Source: a virus
Direction: 5' to 3' (one strand)
Length of the DNA stretch: 34,722 nt
Virus record (IMG/VR): IMGVR_UViG_3300030430_003538
Coordinates: 1 to 34,722 of that record
Under the pieces are notes generated by a model. That model made no database searches. It worked only from the letters and a program-made list of their open reading frames with translations, and had not been told where the DNA came from. Of the stretch, positions 13,291-20,130 are shown piece after piece (the stretch's first letter is position 1; each line of letters begins with the position of its first letter). Both the position numbers and the translations under genes were made by a program.

Positions 13291-13478
13291 ACGAAAAAGA
13301 AAGACATAATAAATTAAATAAAATTGGTGTTACACCAACTGAAACACCAATAACAAAACCAGTTCCTGTAAAAACAACATCTGGTGTTGGGTCAACTGGA
13401 ACAACAGTAGAAAAGAAAGAAAAAGTCAAAAAAGATGCTGTCAAAAAAACAAAGAGCAAAAGTAAAAAAAGTAGCTAA
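13287..13478 (+). CDS. Small Lys/Thr-rich protein
   Basis: 63 residues; ATG overlaps the previous stop (ATGA) with TTAGGATT upstream. The centre is Thr/Pro/Val-rich (TPTETPITKPVPVKTTSGVG) and the C-terminus is almost all Lys and Ser. It is probably disordered. No family is recognised. It belongs to the group of tiny basic proteins between terminase and portal. Confidence 0.6.
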   Translation: MNEKERHNKLNKIGVTPTETPITKPVPVKTTSGVGSTGTTVEKKEKVKKDAVKKTKSKSKKSS

Positions 13479-13557
13479 AGGATTGAGTAAGGCATCAAAA
13501 AAACATGCCTCTCAGTCTAAAATGTTATCAAGTGTTCTCAAAAAGGTTAAGAGATGA
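13435..13557 (+). CDS. 40-residue basic protein (KKVAKGLSKASKKHA type)
   Basis: ATG 13435 lies inside the previous gene in another frame, and TGA is at 13555-13557. The sequence LSKKQRAKVKKVAKGLSKAS then KKHASQSKMLSSVLKKVKR is a regular basic amphipathic helix, like a small family I recall beside portal genes of marine phages. The ribosome-binding site is weak (AAAGAAAAAG). Its stop overlaps the ATG of the next small gene, so coupling is likely. It may bind DNA or head proteins. Confidence 0.55.
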   Translation: MLSKKQRAKVKKVAKGLSKASKKHASQSKMLSSVLKKVKR

Positions 13558-13706
13558 TAACAGTTATGACTCGTCCAAAAGTTCTCAATATTGAACAAAC
13601 GGAAAAAATATTTTGTAGCTGTGATAATTGTGTCACTAAAAAAAAGTGTGTAAACGAATCTAAATGCCTGTTTGGTTCAAAATCGAAAAGGAAAAAAAAT
13701 GGCTGA
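13554..13706 (+). CDS. 50-residue Cys-rich protein, possible zinc binder
   Basis: ATG 13554 overlaps the previous stop (ATGA), and TGA is at 13704-13706, eight bases into the portal gene. Cysteines at residues 21, 23, 26, 32 and 38 (FCSCDNC...KKKC...KC) form a tight cluster that could hold a zinc ion. The C-terminus is Lys/Arg-rich. The function is unknown. The AAGG in its last codons serves as the portal ribosome-binding site, so the two are linked in translation. Confidence 0.6.
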   Translation: MITVMTRPKVLNIEQTEKIFCSCDNCVTKKKCVNESKCLFGSKSKRKKNG

Positions 13707-15741
13707 AATTGAAGAAATGGATGAAACCACATTAAAGAGTATTGTTTCTTCTGAGATCACAGATGCTCTTAATCATTTTGACAGCCATTTCTCTGAAGAC
13801 AGGTTACAAGCTCAGGATTATTACATGGGCGAGGAACTTGGTAACGAGGTTGAAGGTCGCTCATCCGTCATTTCTACAGAGTTCGCAGATACAGTCGAAT
13901 CTATCATGCCATCACTTATGCGAGTATTTACAGCCAATGATAAGTACGTGCGCTTCAACGCAAGAACAGAAGAAGACGTTGAGAAGGCTGACCAGATTTC
14001 AGACTATGTAAACTACATCATTAATCACGACAATGAAGGCTATCGTATTTTACACGATTGGTTCAAAGATGCGTTAATGTTTCGTCTAGGTGTAGTAAAA
14101 TTTTACTATGAAGAGGAAGAAAAAGTAGACGAAGAAGAATACAATAATCTATCTGAGTCAGAGTTAGTCATGCTTCTGCAAAATCCAGATATAGCGATTG
14201 TGTCTCAAGAGGAAACAATTGTTGAAAGTTATACCGATGATGATGGTCAGGAAGTTCCAATTACAACGACTTACAACTTAGTTGTTAGGGTTACTGAGAA
14301 AAAAGGCAAAATCAAAATTACAAACGTACCACCAGAAGAGTTCTTGGTTAATCGTAGAGCAACGAGTCTCGAAGATGCTTACTTTGTCTGTCATCGCACA
14401 AGCATGACAGTTTCAGAACTTGTATCTATGGGTTATGACAGAGAAGAAGTAGAGGCATTTGCTGGTGAATCTGATTTGTCTGTTGATGAAGAGAGAACAA
14501 ACAGATTTGGCGATATTGAGGCAACAACAGGAACAGATGCTTCTGACCCTACTTTGAAAGAAGTAATGTATTATGAATCAATTATTAATATTGATTTTGA
14601 TGGCGATGGTATAGCAGAGAGAAGGCGAGTTTGCAGTATTGGCGCAGATGGCTCTCATATTCTCTTTAATGAACCATTTGACCACATTCCATTTGCGGTA
14701 GTCAGTCCGATTTTAATGCAACATCGATTGGTTGGTCGTTCTGTATTCGATATGACAAAAGATTTGCAAGTCATTAAATCTACTCTTCTGCGTCAATATT
14801 TAGATAGCGTTTACACAAGCACACTCCCTCGAATGGAAGTTGTCGAGGGTATGGCGAACATTGATGATGTGCTAGATGGCACGGCTGGTGGTATTATAAG
14901 AGTTCGTCAAAGTGGTGCTGTAAGACCTATTACTGGGACTCAAGTAGGTGGGGAAGTAAGACCACTTATGGATTATGTAGATGAGATAAAAGAACAAAGG
15001 ACTGGCATGAGTAAAGCTTCTATGGGCTTAGATGCTAATGCCCTTCAATCTACTACCGCAAGTGCGATTTCAGCTACCGTGAGAGGGGCTCAAATAAAAT
15101 TAGAGAGCTATGCTCGTAACATGGCAGAAACAGGCGTGAAGAGCTTGTATAAAGGATTGTTACATTTGGTAACAAAGTTTGATAATAAGCCTCGTATTGT
15201 AAGACTAAGAAACAGTTTTGTGCCGATAGACCCAAGAGAGTGGACATCTGAGTTTGACGTAGTTGTACAAGTTGGTTTGGGTACAGCCGATGATGAACAA
15301 AAAATATCATTTCTGACACAAATTGCGGCTAAGCAAGAACAAATATTAGTTCAAATGGGTGCAAACAATCCACTAGTAAGCATGGGGCAATATGTTAACA
15401 CCCTTAGAAGTATAGCTGAGATAGGTGGATTTAAAGACGCTGATTTATTCTTTAATAATCCTCAACAAATAGCAATGTCACAGGCACAGCAAGCGCAACA
15501 GCCACCACAACCTGACCCAGCCACCATACAGGTTCAAGCAGAAATGCAATTAAAGAAACAAGAAGCAGAAGCTGATATTGCTCTCAAACGTGAAAAGATG
15601 ATGATGGAAATAGAATTACAACGTGAAAAAATGAAAATGGATTTGGAACTCAGAAAGCAAGAACTACAGATGGAATCTGAATTAAGAGTTGCAAAGGCAG
15701 TTACTGATTCTCAAATAAGTGCAAATTTACCAAGAGTATAA
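13699..15741 (+). CDS. Portal protein, P22-like
   Basis: 680 residues (P22 portal is 725). ATG 13699 is preferred over an upstream start at 13672 because AAAAGG precedes it. Typical features include SVISTEFADTVESIMPSLMRVF near the N-terminus, NVPPEEFLVNRRATSLEDA in the middle, VGRSVFDMTKDLQVIKSTLL and the clip-region-like AISATVRGAQIKLESYARN. The last ~70 residues alternate Lys, Glu and Met and should be a long helix, like the P22 barrel. Twelve copies form the DNA channel at one capsid vertex and bind terminase and adaptor. Confidence 0.88.
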   Translation: MAEIEEMDETTLKSIVSSEITDALNHFDSHFSEDRLQAQDYYMGEELGNEVEGRSSVISTEFADTVESIMPSLMRVFTANDKYVRFNARTEEDVEKADQISDYVNYIINHDNEGYRILHDWFKDALMFRLGVVKFYYEEEEKVDEEEYNNLSESELVMLLQNPDIAIVSQEETIVESYTDDDGQEVPITTTYNLVVRVTEKKGKIKITNVPPEEFLVNRRATSLEDAYFVCHRTSMTVSELVSMGYDREEVEAFAGESDLSVDEERTNRFGDIEATTGTDASDPTLKEVMYYESIINIDFDGDGIAERRRVCSIGADGSHILFNEPFDHIPFAVVSPILMQHRLVGRSVFDMTKDLQVIKSTLLRQYLDSVYTSTLPRMEVVEGMANIDDVLDGTAGGIIRVRQSGAVRPITGTQVGGEVRPLMDYVDEIKEQRTGMSKASMGLDANALQSTTASAISATVRGAQIKLESYARNMAETGVKSLYKGLLHLVTKFDNKPRIVRLRNSFVPIDPREWTSEFDVVVQVGLGTADDEQKISFLTQIAAKQEQILVQMGANNPLVSMGQYVNTLRSIAEIGGFKDADLFFNNPQQIAMSQAQQAQQPPQPDPATIQVQAEMQLKKQEAEADIALKREKMMMEIELQREKMKMDLELRKQELQMESELRVAKAVTDSQISANLPRV

Positions 15742-15742
15742 A

Positions 15743-16438
15743 ATGTTAGCTCCTGATGAAAAAACTTTAAAACAACAAATTCGAGAGGATAAGTCTGGTG
15801 AAATGCAGAAAGCATTTAATCGGACTAGAAAAGAAAGAAGAAAAAGAGGTATCCCAGACGCTGGTTTGACAAGAGACCAAAATTTACAGAGACAAGAGCA
15901 AATTAGACAAGCAACTGCCAACTTACAAGCAAAATTGGAAGAGCCAAAAAATTATGGTTTTGATCTTTTTGGAATTAAAATACCTAGTTTCTTTGGTCTT
16001 TTAGGAACAGGATTAGCTAATCTCAATAACACCATGATGTTTGATACATTAACAAATCCAGAGTTAGTAAATAAACAGGAAGGTGGGTATCCAATATTAG
16101 ATAGTCAAGGAAACATTGTTGGTGTTAGAGATAAATTTGGAAGATTGATAGGGCGTGATCCTCAAGCTGCTTTACAGGCTAGACTCGATAAAATGAACAA
16201 TTCTGTGGAAGAGCCAGAAACTGTTGCGCCAAACCCTGTCACTGGACAATGCCCAACAGGTTACACGTATGATGTAAACCAACAAGCTTGTGTTCCGATA
16301 TTTGCAAGTCAGATACCATCCGCATTTAATTATGAGACTTACACTCCGACACCCTCGTTATTAGACCAACCAATGAATTTGTTAGACGCTGAACCAATTG
16401 ATTTTAGTTATAGTATGCCTAGAGTTAGACTGTTATGA
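15743..16438 (+). CDS. Unknown protein with a short CPTGYTYD...ACVP motif
   Basis: 231 residues from ATG 15743, one base after the portal stop; a GTG at 15719 is less likely. The N-terminal ~70 residues are charged and helical, and IKIPSFFGLLGTGLANLN is a hydrophobic segment. Near residue 170 the motif CPTGYTYDVNQQACVPI has two Cys and resembles a motif seen in other marine phage proteins between portal and scaffold genes. It is probably a minor head or scaffold-associated protein, judged from location. Confidence 0.6.
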   Translation: MLAPDEKTLKQQIREDKSGEMQKAFNRTRKERRKRGIPDAGLTRDQNLQRQEQIRQATANLQAKLEEPKNYGFDLFGIKIPSFFGLLGTGLANLNNTMMFDTLTNPELVNKQEGGYPILDSQGNIVGVRDKFGRLIGRDPQAALQARLDKMNNSVEEPETVAPNPVTGQCPTGYTYDVNQQACVPIFASQIPSAFNYETYTPTPSLLDQPMNLLDAEPIDFSYSMPRVRLL

Positions 16439-16710
16439 ATGAGGGAAGAATCCGTGAAAAAATTGATAGAGGAACTAAGGCAGAGGTATTACTACGTAAC
16501 GAGTTACTTCGAGAAGCATTTGATTATTTGGAAAGTGAATTTATCAGTGCATGGAAGCAAAGTTCCGTACAAGATACGCAAGCTAGGGAGAGATTGTATT
16601 TATTATGTCAAAACTTATCAGCCCTTCAAGATTATATCAAAAATGTCGTTGAGGATGGTAAATTGGCTAAAGCAACTCTACAAGGGTTGAAAACAAACAA
16701 GAAATTTTGA
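16435..16710 (+). CDS. Conserved small protein before the scaffold gene
   Basis: 91 residues, ATGA overlap with the previous gene. The pattern IDRGTKAEVLLRNELLREAFDYLESEFISAWKQSSVQDTQARERLY is that of a small helical protein seen before scaffold or capsid genes in many podovirus-like phages, from memory. It is all helical with no Cys-rich or membrane part. The exact role is not known; a head morphogenesis function is inferred from order. Confidence 0.65.
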   Translation: MNEGRIREKIDRGTKAEVLLRNELLREAFDYLESEFISAWKQSSVQDTQARERLYLLCQNLSALQDYIKNVVEDGKLAKATLQGLKTNKKF

Positions 16711-16725
16711 TAAAAAGGAATAACA

Positions 16726-17736
16726 ATGTCGAATAACTCACAAGAGAATCGAAATCTTACATTAAACGATGCAGTTGATAGCCTTCTAAGCCCCCTTACG
16801 GATACGGCAAACGATGAGCAACAAGAGCTAGAAGTAGCTCAACCAGTGGAGACAGAGTTAGAAACTGAAGTCGAGGATAACTCGCAAGAGCCTGAGATTT
16901 TAGAGGAAGATGAAGTCGTTGAAGCTGATGATACTGAAGAAGAAGAGGTCGAAGAAGAGGTTGAAGAACAACCTCAACTATACACTGTCAAGATTGATGG
17001 TGAGGATGTTGAGGTCACGTTGGACGAACTCAGAAACGGTTATTCTAGGACTTCTGTATTTACAAAGCGTCAGCAAGAACTCGCTGAGCAACGCAAATCT
17101 CTGGAAGCGGAGATGTCGCAAGCAACGCAAATTAGAGATGCTTACGCTCAACAGCTTGAGGTTTTAAAAAACCAAATCCAGCAGACAACTCAAGCAGAGC
17201 CTGACTGGAGAGCTTTAGCAGAGCAAGGTTATAATGAAAAAGAGTTATTCCTCGCAAAAGCAGAATACGACAAAAACCAACAAGAATTGGTACGTATTCA
17301 GCAAGAGCAACAAAGGATAGCTCAGGAGCAAAATATTGAGAATGAAAAAAAAGTTCGTGAACATTTAAATGCACAAAGACAAGAAATGTTGGAACGATTA
17401 CCTCAATGGAAAGATGATGATAAAAGAAATAATGAAAGAGTTGAAGTTATTAAGTATGCTCAACAAAGAATCGGATTTTCTGAGGAAGAAATAACTAATG
17501 TTACTGATGCAAGAGCAATAGAGGTTATTTATAAAGCTTGGCAGTGGGATAAGTTGCAAGAAAAAACCCCCAATGTCAAAAAGCGCACAAGAAAAGCTCC
17601 TAAAATGGCTAAAGCTGGTCAACCAAAAACCAAAACACAAGTTGCAAATCGTGTTAAACAGCAAGCAATGGATAGGTTAACTAAAGAAAAATCTATCGGA
17701 GCGGCTGTTGATTATTTAATGAGCCGAAAAAACTAA
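16726..17736 (+). CDS. Head scaffolding protein
   Basis: 336 residues. The first ~85 residues are very acidic (Glu/Asp runs). A long Gln/Glu-rich coiled coil spans about 105-215, and the C-terminus is basic (KKRTRKAPKMAKAGQPKTKT). Acidic plus coiled-coil sequence with a basic C-terminal capsid-binding tail, directly before the capsid gene, is the usual layout of a scaffold. It would guide prohead assembly and then leave. No protease domain is seen. Confidence 0.82.
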   Translation: MSNNSQENRNLTLNDAVDSLLSPLTDTANDEQQELEVAQPVETELETEVEDNSQEPEILEEDEVVEADDTEEEEVEEEVEEQPQLYTVKIDGEDVEVTLDELRNGYSRTSVFTKRQQELAEQRKSLEAEMSQATQIRDAYAQQLEVLKNQIQQTTQAEPDWRALAEQGYNEKELFLAKAEYDKNQQELVRIQQEQQRIAQEQNIENEKKVREHLNAQRQEMLERLPQWKDDDKRNNERVEVIKYAQQRIGFSEEEITNVTDARAIEVIYKAWQWDKLQEKTPNVKKRTRKAPKMAKAGQPKTKTQVANRVKQQAMDRLTKEKSIGAAVDYLMSRKN

Positions 17737-17746
17737 GGAGGTTTAC

Positions 17747-18697
17747 ATGGCTACACACACTACTTCTACTGCTGTCGGTGAAAGAGAGCAGTTAGCGGAT
17801 GTTATCTATAGGATTGATCCTACAGAGACACCATTATTTTCAAACCTAAAAAAAGAAACTTCAAACGGTATCTTCACAGAGTGGCAAATCCAAGAACTTG
17901 CCGCAGCATCAGCTACCAATTTTGTGAATGAGGGAGCTGATAGCTCATTCGGTACACCAACTGCTACCGTTAGGCTTGGTAATCATCACCAAATTAGTGA
18001 GAAGTCCGTTGCTGTTTCCAAAACGCTAGACGCAGTTGAGAAAGCTGGTCGAGACAGGGAAGTTCAGTACCAGAAGGTTTTAAAAGGGCTGGAATTAAGA
18101 AGAGACATCGAAAAATCCGTTGGAGATACAGATGTTGCTCGTTCTGGTTCTGACCCTCGCAAATCAGCTTCTTTGTCATGCTGGATAACCAATGGTTCTG
18201 TAGGTGCTGGTTCGGGTGCATTTGCATCTGGCGATGGTACTGACGCAGTTACTGGCGGTACTGACAGAGCTTTAACATTGGCGTTAATTGAAGATGCTAT
18301 GCAAGATGCATGGACGGACGGTGGCAACCCATCTTTGATGGTTATGTCTGCTACGAATAGAGCAAACTTTTCAGATTTGACAGTATCAAACAACTTGGTT
18401 CAAAATCAGGTGAATATGACTGCTGCAAAAGAAACAACATTTGTTGGTTCAACAAGTGTGTTTTTGACAGATTTTGGTCAGCTCGAAGCAATACCATCCA
18501 GATTTATGGGCAATGATAGAACTTTTTTAATTGACCCAGAATTTGCATCAATCTGTACACTCAATGGACGCAACTTTGCAGAGAACGAAATTGCACCCAC
18601 TGGTGATGCAGAGAAGTTTCAAATTGTAACTGAATGGTCATTGAAAGTTTTAGCTCCAAAAGCGCATGCAATGGTGTTAGACCTAAATGGTTCTTAA
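17747..18697 (+). CDS. Major capsid protein, SU10/DUF5309-like
   Basis: 316 residues with a perfect AAGGAGG ribosome-binding site, fitting high expression. The N-terminus (EREQLADVIYRIDPTETPLFSNL) and the segment VRLGNHHQISEKSVAVSKTLDAVEKAGR are typical of DUF5309 capsid proteins with an HK97-type fold. LMVMSATNRANFSDL and the ending WSLKVLAPKAHAMVLDLNGS also fit. Hundreds of copies build the shell on the scaffold. An intrinsic terminator follows eight bases after the stop. Confidence 0.88.
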   Translation: MATHTTSTAVGEREQLADVIYRIDPTETPLFSNLKKETSNGIFTEWQIQELAAASATNFVNEGADSSFGTPTATVRLGNHHQISEKSVAVSKTLDAVEKAGRDREVQYQKVLKGLELRRDIEKSVGDTDVARSGSDPRKSASLSCWITNGSVGAGSGAFASGDGTDAVTGGTDRALTLALIEDAMQDAWTDGGNPSLMVMSATNRANFSDLTVSNNLVQNQVNMTAAKETTFVGSTSVFLTDFGQLEAIPSRFMGNDRTFLIDPEFASICTLNGRNFAENEIAPTGDAEKFQIVTEWSLKVLAPKAHAMVLDLNGS

Positions 18698-18704
18698 TAC
18701 AGCG

Positions 18705-18732
18705 AAGGGGGGGGTATAACTCCCCCTTTTTT
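18705..18732 (+). terminator. Intrinsic terminator after the capsid gene
   Basis: AAGGGGG (18705-18711) pairs with CCCCCTT (18722-18728), followed by T to 18732. It lies directly after the major capsid gene and before the tail genes, so it probably lets capsid mRNA be made in excess with partial read-through. Confidence 0.75.
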
Positions 18733-18741
18733 GGGTGATAT

Positions 18742-19056
18742 ATGAGACAACCTATTAAAAACATAGATGGCAAAAAAGTAGAATTAGTTACAGATACAGA
18801 TGGTTCTCGCAGAATTGTTGAGACTCAGACGTTTGACCCTTTGTTAAAACTCAATAAAGAAATGTCTAACGACTGGCGAAAAGGTCAATTGATTGGTTCG
18901 CAGAAACACATGGCACACGTAGCTGAAATACCAAACATTATTTACAATGAACTTGTAAGAAAGTTTGGTAGACCTCAAGATAACCCCAAAGCTTGGAAAC
19001 AATGGCTAAATAGTAATGAAAACAGAGCTTTTCGCACTGGTGGTGGAAATATATGA
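18742..19056 (+). CDS. Conserved head/tail-region protein
   Basis: 104 residues. The pattern GSQKHMAHVAEIPNIIYNELVRKFG then KAWKQWLNSNENRAFRTGGG is, from memory, a conserved small protein found just after the capsid gene in podovirus-like phages. It overlaps the next gene by four bases. A role in head completion is inferred from its place. Confidence 0.65.
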   Translation: MRQPIKNIDGKKVELVTDTDGSRRIVETQTFDPLLKLNKEMSNDWRKGQLIGSQKHMAHVAEIPNIIYNELVRKFGRPQDNPKAWKQWLNSNENRAFRTGGGNI

Positions 19057-19691
19057 CCATAACAAATTATACACAACTCAAAAGCACGATTGCTGATTTT
19101 CTAGCAAGAGATGATTTAACTTCACAGATACCAACCTTTATTCAGCTTGCTGAAGGTAGGATGAGCAGAGAGCTTGAAACCAGAGAGCAAGAAAAAAGAG
19201 CTACAACTAATTTAACGCCTTCTGACCAATACATTACACTTCCCAGTGACTTTCGAGAAGTTAGGGAAGTAAAACTTAATATCAATCCAGTAAAAGTTTT
19301 GACGTACCATAGTCCTACCAATTTAGATCAAACTTATGGCACTAACGCTAGTGGAAAACCAGAGGGTTTTAGTATTGTTGGCTCTGAAATGAAAGTAAGA
19401 CCTATACCAGACACCGCCTACCAAATGGAAATAATTTATATTGGTACATTACCGTCTATTTCTGATTCAACAGTTCCTACATTATTTAGTCGGTCTCCCG
19501 AATTATATTTATACGGTGCTTTAGCAGAAGCCTATATTTATTTGCTTGATGAACAAAGAGCCACTGTCTATGACAGTAAATTCACTAGAGGGCTCGAAGA
19601 AGTAAAGATAGATGAACAAAGAAGTCATTATGGTACAGGTTCTTTACAAATAAAATCAGTATATTCAAGACAAGATTCATTGGCTAATTAG
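19053..19691 (+). CDS. Head-tail adaptor (connector) protein
   Basis: 212 residues. The N-terminus YTQLKSTIADFLARDDLTSQIPTFIQLAEGRMSREL and the sequence ITLPSDFREVREVKL fit the phage adaptor family that sits below the portal (functionally like P22 gp4 or T7 gp11). LFSRSPELYLYGALAEAYIYL is the usual helical part. It should join the portal to the tail and help hold packaged DNA. Confidence 0.75.
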   Translation: MTITNYTQLKSTIADFLARDDLTSQIPTFIQLAEGRMSRELETREQEKRATTNLTPSDQYITLPSDFREVREVKLNINPVKVLTYHSPTNLDQTYGTNASGKPEGFSIVGSEMKVRPIPDTAYQMEIIYIGTLPSISDSTVPTLFSRSPELYLYGALAEAYIYLLDEQRATVYDSKFTRGLEEVKIDEQRSHYGTGSLQIKSVYSRQDSLAN

Positions 19692-19700
19692 GAGTAAAAA

Positions 19701-20129
19701 ATGGCAACAACAAATGCGGCAACAACTTATCTCGAAAATAAACTTCTTAGTTTTATTTTTAAAAACAATGCTGGGTCTTTTGCAACGCTTGGCAATTCAA
19801 TTTACGTGGGTTTAGCAACAGCAGTCTCTGACGCAGAGGGTGGTTCTTTAACAGAGGCTACATTTGGAGCATACGCTAGACAACAAGTGACAGCGGCAAA
19901 TTGGACGTTAACAGCTGCAAGTTCTGATACTCAAACCTGTAGTAATACCAATAATATTGAATTTTCCGCATCCACAGGCACTGACAATACCGTTACGCAT
20001 TGTTTTGTTGCAGACGCATCAACAAGCGGTAATATTCTGTTTGTCGGTCAATTAGATAATCCCAAAACAATTCAAACTGGAGATATTTTTAGAATAAATT
20101 CTGGTAACATTTCAATAGAGTTAAAGTAA
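19701..20129 (+). CDS. Small beta-rich structural protein (Gp80-domain-like)
   Basis: 142 residues. The pattern YLENKLLSFIFK, SIYVGLATAVSDAEGG, YARQQVTAANW and IQTGDIFRINSGNISIELK matches a small beta-sandwich domain found in many tail and fibre loci. AGGAG lies upstream. It is probably a minor tail or fibre-attachment protein. Confidence 0.65.
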   Translation: MATTNAATTYLENKLLSFIFKNNAGSFATLGNSIYVGLATAVSDAEGGSLTEATFGAYARQQVTAANWTLTAASSDTQTCSNTNNIEFSASTGTDNTVTHCFVADASTSGNILFVGQLDNPKTIQTGDIFRINSGNISIELK

Positions 20130-20130
20130 A

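Noticed and set aside
16439-16690. Second rightward frame overlapping the small pre-scaffold gene
   Set aside because: The 16435 frame has the conserved helical pattern and a stop-start overlap with the previous gene. The other frame has unlikely composition and no separate ribosome-binding site.
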